DNA from: PALSA-894 sp963828625
GTDB taxonomy: Bacteria > Pseudomonadota > Alphaproteobacteria > Rhizobiales > Xanthobacteraceae
Direction: 5' to 3'
Assembly (NCBI GenBank): GCA_963828625.1
Contig: CAWHEX010000002.1
Location: forward strand, 1-64,000
Length of the DNA stretch: 64,000 nucleotides
Part shown: positions 18,447 through 27,632 of the stretch, one piece after another
How the letters are laid out: each line of letters begins with the position of its first letter
How positions within the stretch are numbered: the first letter of the stretch is position 1
Notes under the pieces: model-generated
The model's database searches: none
What the model was told of the DNA's origin: nothing
Seen by the model: only the letters and a program-made list of their open reading frames with translations
Translations under genes and position numbers: made by a program

Positions 18447-21132
18447 ATGGCCAGACGCGGAAGACGCCGCATTATTGTTGCTGGCGTGATTGTTGTTGCC
18501 CTTGCCGCCATCGGCTTCGTGGTCGCCTTGGGACCGCGCGCAGGCCACGTGCTGGACGAAGCAAGGGTGGCGGGCCGCAACGCCGCAAGCTTTCCTGCGG
18601 CGACCGAAAATTACTTTCGTGAGATGGATGGAGGAATTGCGCTCACCGACGAAGAGGTGAAGGGGCGCAACATGTGGATTCTCTGGACCGGCGGCAACGA
18701 CCGGTTCTGGGACAAGTTCATCGAGTTCACCTTCGGCAACTTCGATCTCGTGAAAGTCCTCTCATCGTATCCGGGCCTGAAATACAGCCGCGACAACCGC
18801 TGGGATTATTTCGGGCTGATCAACGAGCCGTGCTTCGCCAAGGCCACCGGTCCTGACGCCGGCAAGTTCGGCTTGTGGCTCGATCGCCGCGAGACCGGCT
18901 GCGCGCCCGATCCGTTCGAAAACGAGCAAAAGTATCCCGGCGTGAAGGTCGGCGCACGCGGAAGCACCGTACCGACCGGCTCCTACTACGGCGCGGCCTC
19001 CGGCATCGTCGGCCTGCGCCTGTTTCCCAATCCGGAGTTCGACGAGGCGGCGAAGAAGGCGTGGGACCCGGTGCGCTACTACACCGACCCAAACTACTAC
19101 AACGACAAGCACCTGGTGCGCCCCTATCGCGTCGGCATGTCCTGCGGTTTCTGCCACGTTGGGCCGAACCCGTTGAACCCACCGGCCAATCCGGAGCGTC
19201 CGAAGTGGGAAAACCTCTCGTCGCTTGTCGGGGCGCAATATTTTTGGGTGGACCGGATCTTCAACTATCAGGCTGATCCGAAGAACTTTGTCTTCCAGCT
19301 GATCCACACTGCGCGGCCGGGCGCACTCGACACCTCGCTGGTGTCGACGGACTACATCAACAATCCGCGCACGATGAATGCGATCTACGAGGTGCCGGCG
19401 CGCATGAAGATGGCGCTCGACCTCGGAAAGCATCAGCTCACCGACGGCCAGCTCGACAACAAGCAATTCAATGACTATGCGCCGAACGGCCCGCTCGCGG
19501 CGCACTTCAAGAACGGCACCGCCTGGGTGCCGCACGTGCAGAAGGACGCGTCGGATTCGGTCGGCGCGCTCGGCGCACTCAACCGCGTCTACCTCAACAT
19601 CGGCCTGTTCAGCGAGGAATGGCTGCTGCACTTCAATCCGATCGCGGGCGGCAAGCCGATCTCGCCGATACGGATCAAGGACGCGCAGAAGAATTCATCC
19701 TACTGGCAAGCGACCGAGAACCAGACGCCGGCGATGGCCGCGTTCCTGATGAAAGCCGGCGATCCGCATCGTCTCGAGGACGCGCCCGGCGGCACGCCCT
19801 ACCTCACCGACGCGCCCGATATCGTCGACCGCGGCAAGGTCGTGTTCGCCGAGACATGCGCGCGCTGCCACTCCAGCAAGTATCCGCCGATACCGCCAGC
19901 AGCCACCCCGATGCCTGCACGGCGTCGAACTATCTGGATTGCTGGAACAAGTACTGGGCCTGGACGAAGACACCCGACTTCAAGAGCAAGATGACGGCGA
20001 TCGTCCAGAAGCCGGATTTTGTCAGGGGCAATTTCCTCTCCAACGAGATGCGCGTGCCGACGAGCCTGCTGCAGACGAATCTGTGCAGCCCGCTCGCCAC
20101 CAACGCGATCGCCAACAATATCTGGGATGAATTCTCCTCGGCGAGCTACAAGGCGCTTCCTACCGTCGGCGAATTGACCGTCACCGATCCGGTCACCGGC
20201 AAGCCGACGAAATACGCGATGCCCGCCGGCGGGCGTGGCTACTCGCGGCCCGCATCGCTGGTCTCGCTCTGGGCAACGGCGCCCTACCTGCTCAACAATT
20301 CGCTCGGCCGATTTCGAAGCCGCACCGTCGGTCGATGCGCGCATGCGATCGTTCGACGATTCCATCCGCCAGCTTCTGTGGCCCGAGAAGCGCGAGATGG
20401 ATTCGAAATTCGGCGCAGCCGCGAATGGCCTGATCGACCGCCTGCCCGAGACGGCCTATCTCGCCGTGCCGGCCGGACACTTGCCCGGTCCGCTCAAGCC
20501 GATGCTTCCCGCGCTGGCGTGGGCCCTGCCCGCGATCTTCGTGAACGGCACCGAACGCGTCGCGTTCACCGGCGCCACCACGCAGGGAAGCGCGGCGATC
20601 ACGAACGTGAGCACGGATTCACTGCTCACGACATTCAGCGCGGGAGCCGCGGTGTCCGGCCCGGGGATTCCGGGCGGCGCGCGCGTCGTCGTGTTCGACG
20701 CCGCAACCAAGACCCTGACGATCGACAAGCCCGCGACTGCGACGGCTCCGGGCGCGGCGCTTGCGACCGATGCTCCCGACACCGGCGTGAAGGTTGGCCC
20801 GATTCCGGCCGGCACCCCGCTCTCGCTGTTCCTGGGTGTCGAATTGGCGCCGGAAACCGGCGGCGTGTTCCCGACGATCCTCCACGATCTCGGTCTCGCA
20901 TGGAAACTGATCGGACTGCCGGGCACACTGCGCGACATCGGCAAGGAAACCGATGCCGAAGAAGCGCGAGGCGCTCGCGAACGACTTCCAGTCCAAGCTC
21001 TATTCGGAAAACAAGTGCCCCGACCTCGTGGTCAACCGCGGACACTATTTCGGCACCGACAAACTCGGCGAAGAGCCGGGCCTGAGCGATACCGACAAGG
21101 AAGCGCTGATCGCGTTCCTCAAGACGTTCTGA
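18447..21132 (+). CDS. Large membrane-anchored di-haem cytochrome c, three frameshifts
   Basis: ATG 18447 (GGAGGG at 18431-18436) starts a basic N-terminus and one membrane helix (RRIIVAGVIVVALAAIGFVV), so the protein should be anchored with its bulk in the periplasm. Two haem c sites are visible, CGFCH at about residues 233-237 and CARCH at about 471-475. Between them lies a large aromatic-rich domain (FWDKFIEFTFGNFDLV). The frame shifts near 19910, 20310 and 20955; joined pieces run ~895 residues to IAFLKTF. A short beta-rich insert (about 20540-20770) resembles a surface domain. The size and spacing recall RoxA-like or MauG-related di-haem oxygenases, but this is only a suggestion. It converges on the aldehyde dehydrogenase gene. 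Confidence 0.7.
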
Positions 21133-21143
21133 GCGGCACGCGA

Positions 21144-22965
21144 CTACGACCACGTGGGCGCAACGAAATGCGCCAGCCGCTTGATGTTGAGCAGATTGTG
21201 GTAGGACACGTTTTCGGTGGTCGAGTTGCCGCCGTAGGTTCCGCACCCGAGCGTGAACGACGGGACGAGCCCGGTCGTTGCGCCGCTGATTCCCTGCGCG
21301 CCCGGCGAATTGACCAGAACGCGGCCCGCCGGCATTGCGATTCCGAAGCGCTCGGCGAGTGACCGCGAAGCCGTGTGGATGATTGCCGTGTGGCCCGCGC
21401 CTTCGTGCCTCAGCAAGCTTGAGGCATGATCGCAAAGCCTTCGTCGTCGTCACGGGCGCGTAACAGCGAGACGAGCGGCGCAAGCTTTTCGGCGACGAGC
21501 GGCGACATGCGCTCCAGATGTTCAGGCGTCGCCGGCGCGACGATCAGCTTGATCGGATAAGGCCGCTGAAATCCGATCGTCGCCGCGATCGTTGCGGCGA
21601 GCTGCCCGACAAGGCGCGGATCGACGTGATCCTTGCCCGGCCGGATCACGGCGGCTTCGAGCTTGGCGACCTCCTCGACGCTCAGTACCGCCGCACCGCT
21701 GCGTTCGAGCGCGGCGGCGAGCTTCTCATAGAGGCTCTCGTGAACCACGAGATTGTGCTCGGCGCCGCAGATCAGTCCGTTGTCGTAGGACTTGCTCATC
21801 ACGATGCTGGCCGCGGCCTTTTCGACGTCGGCATCCGCCGCGATATAGACCGGCACGTTGCCGGGACCGGCGCCCAGCGCGGGCTTGCCGGAACTGTACG
21901 CGGCGCGGACCATTCCGGGGCCACCGGTCGCGAGGATGAGCGACACGCCGGGATGGCGCATGTATTTCACTGTTTTGCCGCGGTTCGAGCGGCTGCGCAC
22001 CCATTGAACGATGTCGGCGGGCGCGCCGCCTTTATCGAGCGTTTCGACGATCAGCTCGCAGGCGGAGTTGCCGACCTGCATGCACGACCTGTTGAAGCTG
22101 AGGATGAGCGCGCATCGCGCTTTGATCGCGATCAGCACCTTGAAGATGATTGTCGCCACCGGATTGGTCACGGGACGAGGCCGAAAACAACGCCGGCCGG
22201 CCCCGCGATCTGCGTGACCTGTCGTGATGCATCGACATCGACGATGCCGGTGCCGGGCTTCCCGGCAATTGAACGGAAAACACCAAGGCTTGCGTGAACA
22301 TTCTTGAGGGTCTTGTCAGGGACGTTGCCAAGCCGCGTTTCGCTGACCGTCGCAGCGGCGAGCTGTTGGGCGTTGGCGGCAATCACTTTGGCGACGGATT
22401 CAAGAAGCGCGTCGATCCGCTGTTCGGACCAGCCCGCCAGCTCTTCCTGCGCCTTGCCGGCTTTCGCAACCGTCTCGTCGATCTCCCCATCCGACTTGTC
22501 GGCGATGATGAATTCGGCAAGCCGCTCGTTCGTCTGGCGCAGTTTCAGCGCCGCATCGCGCGCCAGCGCCCGGATCACGTTATTGCCGATCTTCGGATGC
22601 TGATCGCAGAGTCCGAGAATAGATTCGGTCGGAAGATGCGCCGCCGTCAGTTCCGTCTCGGCATATGCGGTCACGGAACGCGGCAAGCCGTCCAGCAGCG
22701 CCAGTTCACCGAGGATGGTGCCCGGACCGATAAACCCGAGCACGCTCTCTGTATCGACATGCCGCTCGCGCTCGAGTTCAAGCCGGACGTCACCTGACTC
22801 GATGATGTAGCAGCCGTCGCCCGCATCGCCCGCACGAAAGATGCACGCGCCGGCCGCGAAGCGAACTGGCCGAAGCTTCTCTATGACGATTTTTTGCTCT
22901 TCGGTGGAGAGCGTATCCAGCGGCGGCGGCAGAATCATGAGCCCCATCCATTTGCGCGATCGCAC
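21144..22965 (-). CDS. Cyclic-nucleotide-binding domain fused to CoA-acylating aldehyde dehydrogenase
   Basis: Residues ~15-135 are a Crp-type cNMP-binding domain with GTILGELALLDGLPRSVTA (Glu87, Arg96 hold the cyclic phosphate). From ~165 on it becomes an aldehyde dehydrogenase of the EutE/PduP/SucD acylating type: catalytic Cys in DNGLICGAEHN, GAGPGNVPVYI for the cofactor, and the end PSFTLGCGTYGGNSTTENV. Frame shifts occur near 22169 and 21418; the joined protein is ~607 residues. Such enzymes convert an aldehyde, NAD and CoA to acyl-CoA. The start is uncertain (GTG 22965, ATG 22947 or 22938). It follows the CARF/sigma-54 regulator by about 20 bases on the same strand and may be cotranscribed. 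Confidence 0.8.
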
Positions 22966-22986
22966 AGCGTGCGGATCGGCAGTCGT

Positions 22987-24492
22987 TCACTTGACGCCGT
23001 GCTTGTGCATCCAGTTCGTGAAGGTCTGATAGTTCGGCAGTCCGACAAGTTCGGCGGCTTTCGACTTGTTTCCATTTGCGGCCGTCAGCGCTGCCGCGAG
23101 ATAGTGCCGCGCCACCTGGTTGATCAACCCCTTGATATCGACACCCGCTTCTATCGGCCTGCCCATGACAGCCTCCGACGCGAGGGACGCCGTGGGGATC
23201 ACGAGAAGAGCTTCTTCGATGTCGGCCTTTTCAATCGTTGGTCCGGAAGCCCACACAGCCGCACGCCGCAAGGTATTCTGCAGTTCGCGAACATTGCCTG
23301 GCCAGGAGTGTCGCAGCAGCAGATTTCTTGCGGCAACAGATAACCGCCTTTTAGCATATTCGGGTTCGGATTCGCTTTCCACGTTGATGCGCCCGAGCAG
23401 CCCGTCGATGAGCGGGCCGAGATCGCCGCTCCGGTTCCTGAGCGGCGGCAAGCCGAGGACAAGGACGGCAAGCCGGAAGAACAGATCCTCGCGAAACCGG
23501 CCATTTGCGACTTCGGCGATGAGATTCCGGTTGGTCGCCGCAATGATGCGTACGTCGATTTTCCGCGAACGGGTCGCTCCGACGCGCGTGATCTCCTGCT
23601 CCTGCAGGACACGCAGCAGTTTGACCTGCGCGGCCAGCGGCAGTTCTCCGACCTCATCGAGAAAAAGCGTGCCGCCATCGGCGCTTTCGAAATAGCCGAC
23701 CTTGGCCTGATGGGCGCCGCTGAACGCTCCTTTTTCGTGTCCGAATAACTCGGACTCGATCAATTCCGAAGGAATTGCACCGCAGTTCATGACGAGCATC
23801 GGCTTGCCCGCTCGCGGGCTAGCCGCATGGATCGCGCGGGCGAGCAATTCCTTGCCGGTTCCGGACTCCCCCTCGATCAGGACCGGCACGGAGCGCAACG
23901 CGGCCTTTCGCGCGCGGTCAACGACACGATGCATGGTGGCCGAGCGATAGATGATATCGCCGAAGCGCGCGGCCTCCGGCGCCGCGCCTTCGCTCAAGTC
24001 CCCGAGCCGGGAGTCGGCGCCGCGCCAAGCACCGGTGATCAGTTCGGCGGCGAGATCGAACGGCACCGTCACGCTGCGCAGGCCGTGCTCGCGCGAGGTC
24101 TCGATCAAGTCCGCGCCGTAACGTGTCTTCGCGAGGATGATCCAGATCGCCGCCATCGCGGGCGTACCGGGACTGAGGTGGAATGTTATTCGCGGACGCG
24201 GTGACGCACTTTCGAGATAGCGGTCGAGCACCGAGGTCGCCGCCTTGTGGATATCGCCGAAATCAGTCGGCCCCGACAGCCGCACCCTTTCGATGCGGAT
24301 CGCCGTCTTCGTCCGCGCCCTGAGCCAGGCGGCGAAGCGTTCGACCCGCGCCGGGCTCTGATCCGCGAGCAGGAGCGCCTCGTCGAACTTGCGTCTGGCA
24401 AGCGCCGCGGCGACCGGCCCCTCATCGGCCGGATCAGACTTTTCAGCTGCCAGCAGGTCTGCGGTGCCGATCCATGACGTCAGCAGCTTCAT
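22987..24492 (-). CDS. RtcR-like sigma-54 activator with CARF-type sensor domain
   Basis: A 501-residue enhancer-binding protein. Residues 1-150 match the layout of the RtcR N-terminal CARF (CRISPR-associated Rossmann) domain: RVRLSGPTDFGDIHKAATSV aligns with the first helix region and ITFHLSPGTPAMAAIWIILA with the ligand-loop motif TxGT, followed by LAKTRYGADLIETS. Residues 180-420 are the AAA+ domain: Walker A GESGTGKE (208-215), sigma-54-contact loop GAFSGA (255-260, Ser for the usual Thr) and Walker B GGTLFLDE (273-280). The C-terminus is a Fis-type HTH (KSKAAELVGLPNYQTFTNWM). CARF domains bind cyclic or linear oligonucleotides. It is divergent from a sigma-54 promoter and the type I RM genes. 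Confidence 0.88.
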   Translation of the reverse strand: MKLLTSWIGTADLLAAEKSDPADEGPVAAALARRKFDEALLLADQSPARVERFAAWLRARTKTAIRIERVRLSGPTDFGDIHKAATSVLDRYLESASPRPRITFHLSPGTPAMAAIWIILAKTRYGADLIETSREHGLRSVTVPFDLAAELITGAWRGADSRLGDLSEGAAPEAARFGDIIYRSATMHRVVDRARKAALRSVPVLIEGESGTGKELLARAIHAASPRAGKPMLVMNCGAIPSELIESELFGHEKGAFSGAHQAKVGYFESADGGTLFLDEVGELPLAAQVKLLRVLQEQEITRVGATRSRKIDVRIIAATNRNLIAEVANGRFREDLFFRLAVLVLGLPPLRNRSGDLGPLIDGLLGRINVESESEPEYAKRRLSVAARNLLLRHSWPGNVRELQNTLRRAAVWASGPTIEKADIEEALLVIPTASLASEAVMGRPIEAGVDIKGLINQVARHYLAAALTAANGNKSKAAELVGLPNYQTFTNWMHKHGVK

Positions 24493-24510
24493 CGTGACGT
24501 TCTACAATAT

Positions 24511-24530
24511 TTTTTGCGGTTAGACAAAAA
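24511..24530. promoter_or_regulatory. Candidate enhancer site for the sigma-54 activator
   Basis: TTTTTG-N8-CAAAAA is an AT-rich inverted repeat in otherwise GC-rich DNA, 18 bases upstream of the activator gene and about 60 bases upstream of the -24/-12 promoter. This is a usual place for the upstream activating sequence of a bacterial enhancer-binding protein. Function is inferred from position. Confidence 0.45.
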
Positions 24531-24589
24531 TTCTTGTGCCGACCGCGCTCGGGCGGATCATGTCGCCCGCAAACGTCGCGCCTTCCGGC

Positions 24590-24604
24590 TGGCACGCCGC
24601 TTGC
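24590..24604 (+). promoter_or_regulatory. Sigma-54 (-24/-12) promoter
   Basis: TGGCACG-CCGC-TTGC fits the RpoN consensus TGGCACG-N4-TTGC exactly, with both the GG and GC elements at the right spacing. It points rightward, with transcription expected to begin near 24616, 28 bases before the small ORF at 24644. A sigma-54 activator gene faces it across the same intergenic region, which makes chance unlikely. Confidence 0.85.
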
Positions 24605-24643
24605 CAATGGCAGCGGCTTATTTCCAGCACAGGGAGATCCGTC

Positions 24644-24793
24644 ATGAACCGCGTTGCCGCCGCCCGTTACATCGCCGAAATCGCCACCGAGCTTACGCGC
24701 ATCGCGCAGGCCGCCCGTCTCAACGATCTCGCCACCATTTTGCGTATGGCGGTGCAGGAGGCCGCCGGGGTGCGGCCGCCGGAGACAGGCTAG
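24644..24793 (+). CDS. Small 49-residue helical protein
   Basis: ATG 24644 has a good ribosome site (AGGGAG, 24631-24636). The product, MNRVAAARYIAEIATELTRI to RPPETG, is predicted by eye to be mostly helical with a YIAEIATEL...LATILRMAVQEA pattern. Short proteins with a similar YIAEMTAEL...LLEMA pattern are common and uncharacterised in alphaproteobacteria. It is the first gene behind the sigma-54 promoter and 101 bases before hsdM, so it is probably cotranscribed with the restriction genes. It could be a regulator or inhibitor of them, or an unrelated passenger. No function is known to me. Confidence 0.7.
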   Translation: MNRVAAARYIAEIATELTRIAQAARLNDLATILRMAVQEAAGVRPPETG

Positions 24794-24820
24794 CGTCATG
24801 GCGCAGGCGTGGACACCGCA

Positions 24821-24848
24821 CTTGCCGCCGCCCGCCCGATGCGGCAAG
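24821..24848 (+). promoter_or_regulatory. Hairpin between the small ORF and hsdM
   Basis: CTTGCCGC (24821-24828) and GCGGCAAG (24841-24848) are perfectly complementary with a 12-base loop. No T-run follows, so a classic terminator is unlikely. It lies in the leader between the 49-residue ORF and hsdM, where it could act as an attenuator, an mRNA-processing site or a protein-binding site that sets the level of the restriction genes. Confidence 0.4.
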
Positions 24849-24894
24849 AACAGACGTGCGGGCGCCCGGCGCGCGCCCGACAGGGACGCATCGC

Positions 24895-26423
24895 ATGCTG
24901 ACAGGGGAATTGCGCAACCAGATCGACGGCATCTGGAACGATTTCTGGTCGGGCGGGCTCGCAAACCCGCTGCAGGTGATCGAGCAGATCACCTATCTCA
25001 TTTTCATCAAGCGCCTCGACGAGATGCAGGAACTGGAGGAGCGCAAGGCGACCACGCTCGGCACGCCAATGGAGCGGCGCATCTTCCCCGAAGGCAAGGA
25101 CGAGCGCGGCGAGCACTACGAGAACCTGCGCTGGTCGAAGTTCAAGAATTTCGAGCCGCGCGAGATGTTCCGCATCGTCGACGAGCACGTCTTCCCGTTC
25201 CTGCGCACGCTGGGCGGTGACGGTTCGGCCTATGCGCGCCACATGCGCGACGCGCGGTTCCAGATGCCGAGCCCCGCCCTCCTCGCCAAGGTGGTCGACA
25301 AGCTCGACAAGCTCGACATGGGCAGCCGCGACACCAAGGGCGACGTCTACGAATACATGCTCGGCAAGATCGCCTCCGCCGGCCAGAACGGCCAGTTCCG
25401 CACGCCGCGGCACATCATCGCCGCGATGGTCGAACTGATGCAGCCGACGCCCGAGGACGACGATCTGCGATCCGGCGGTCGGCACCTGCGGCTTCCTGGT
25501 CGCGGCGAGCGAATATCTGCGCGCGCATCATCCGGGTCTGTTCCGCGACGACCGCCTGCGGCGGCATTTCCACGAGAGCCTGTTCAACGGCTTCGACTTC
25601 GACCCGACGATGCTGCGCATCGGCGCGATGAACATGGCGCTGCACGGCATCGAGGGCGCGAACGTCGCCTATCGCGACAGCCTCGCGGAGGACCACGCCG
25701 AGGATGCCGGGCGCTATTCGCTGGTGCTGGCCAATCCGCCTTTCGCGGGCGCGCTCGACACCGACGTCGACCGCGAAGGATTTGCAGCGCATCGTCAAGA
25801 CCAAGAAGACCGAACTTACTGTTCGTCGCGCTGTTCCTGCGGCTGCTGAAGATCGGCGGACGCGCGGCCGTGATCGTGCCGGACGGCGTGCTGTTCGGCT
25901 CGTCGAAGGCGCACAAGGATCTGCGCCGCCTGCTGGTGGAGGAGAACAAGCTCGACGCGGTGATCAAGCTGCCGTCGGGCGTGTTCCGGCCCTATGCGGG
26001 CGTTTCGACCGCGATCCTGGTGTTCACCCGCACCGGCGTCGGCGGCACGGATCATGTGTGGTTCTATGACGTGCAGGCGGACGGCTGGTCGCTCGACGAC
26101 AAGCGCTCAGCCGCTGCTCGCCGAGGACAAGCTCGGGCCGCGGCCGGAGGCGGCGTTGAGCGAGGCCGAGGCGGCGAAGAACAACCTGCCCGATCTGGTG
26201 AAGCGCTGGCGCGAGCGCGACGGCGCGGAGCGCGAGCGCCCGCGCACAGCGCAAAGCTTCTGCGTGCCGAAGGCCGACATTGCGGCGGCGGGCTACGACC
26301 TCTCGCTCAATCGCTACCGGGAGGTCGAGCACGAGGAGGTCGACACACGAAAGCCCGGCGGCGATCCTCGCCGATCTGCGGCGGATCGAGGCGGAGATCG
26401 CGGAGGGGATGAAGCGAGCTTGA
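24895..26423 (+). CDS. hsdM: Type I restriction-modification DNA methyltransferase HsdM, multiple frameshifts
   Basis: The modification subunit, an N6-adenine methyltransferase. It begins MLTGELRNQIDGIWNDFWSG (AGGGA upstream) with the usual N-terminal helical domain (YLIFIKRLDEMQE), then the AdoMet loop DPAVGTCGFL (25469-25498), catalytic NPPF (25733-25744) and the GGRAAVIVPDGVLFG and KLPSGVFRPYAGVSTAILVF segments. Five +1 shifts break the frame near 25463, 25770, 25826, 26108 and 26347; removing one base at each restores a ~508-residue protein ending AEIAEGMKRA. All five being single insertions speaks for sequence error more than decay. It would methylate the site chosen by HsdS and protect the host DNA. 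Confidence 0.85.
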
Positions 26424-26435
26424 GGAGATGGTGGG

Positions 26436-27595
26436 GTGAGTTGGCCGATCGTACCGTTGGGCGAGTTCTGACAATCTGCTCAAGTCAGCATCCTACGCTT
26501 TCAGGCTCCGACTATTTGATTGCAAGACGGTGATATCCCGTATTACAGCGCTAACGGTAGAAATCGGCTTCTTTCGAATATATTCACTGCATCAACGAAC
26601 CCGTTATCTTGATCTGGTTCGTCGGGAGCGATCGTGTGGGACCGTGCACATCAGCCGACCTCGTTCGTACGCAAATGGCAACGCCATGGCGCATTGATGG
26701 CCTCGATCGAAAGTCGAGTGGAACGGAGCGTATTTGACAATTCTGGCTTGAGAAACGTGGCTTCGAGTGACGTCAGTCACCGGCAGTTCTCAGCCGCAGA
26801 TCACGCGGGGAAATATCGATCAGAGTAGGCGTTCCCCTACCTCCCCTCGACGAGCAGCGGCGGATCGCGGCGATCCTCGATCAGACCGACGACCTGCGTC
26901 GCAAGCGCGCAGCAGGTGTTGGATCGGGCCGCGACATCGACCGACGCAATTCTCCTCGACGTATTCGGGGACCCAATCGAAAACGAACGCGGCGTTTCCC
27001 AACAAAGCCGCTTCGGCAGCTAGTCGATCAGAAGCGGCGGAATTAGTTACGGCGTAGTTCAGCGAGGGGAGGACCAGGAAAAAGGCATCCCGATAATACG
27101 CATCTCAGATGTTATTGAGGGCGAAATCGACGTTCGCAGAGATCTAAAGATGACGAGGCCAGATGATCGCGGCCAAATTCAAGCGCACCGCGCTCGTTCG
27201 GACGGCGAAATCGTCGATCTCAATTCGGGGAACAATCGGGCGCTGCGCGATCGTCCCCAAAAAACTAATTGGTGGCAACGTCTCCAGAGAGATACGCAGT
27301 TATTCCGACAACCTCTCCGGAATTCAACGAATTCTATATTGCTCTGCTACGGTCCTCACCCGTGCAGGCGCGCCTCACGCGAGACGTGAAGGCGGGATTG
27401 CGCAGCGTGGAATCAATCTTGAAGGATCTTTGGGAGTTGCCGGTAATCCAGCCATGACAAAAAGGAACTCTCTATTTTCATGGAAGGGCTTCTTGGCCGT
27501 GACCGACCTGCTCAACCAGCACCGCGCCCATCGCGCCACAGCTCGACGCGCTGTTCGCCTCGCTCCAGCATCGCGCGTTCCGGGGCGAGCTGTGA
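26436..27595 (+). CDS. hsdS: Type I specificity subunit HsdS, heavily frameshifted
   Basis: GTG 26436 begins MSWPIVPLGEF, 12 bases after hsdM with GAGGAG upstream. The frame changes roughly every 100 bases, but the order of an HsdS protein is clear: first target-recognition domain with GDIPYYSANGRNRLLSN (26529-26580) and GSSQPQITRGNI (about 26785-26820); central conserved spacer PLPPLDEQRRIAAILDQTDD (26835-26895) followed by LLDVFGDPIENERG; second recognition domain with GIPIIRISDVIEGEIDV (about 27085-27140) and SIRGTIGRCAIVPKKL; and the end QLDALFASLQHRAFRGEL (to 27592). Full length would be ~385 residues. Its base composition is lower in GC than its neighbours, as is common for exchanged recognition domains. 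It chooses the bipartite DNA site. Confidence 0.75.
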
Positions 27596-27632
27596 TACAA
27601 CCGCCGCTCGATTGATCGCAGCGGACCCGCCG

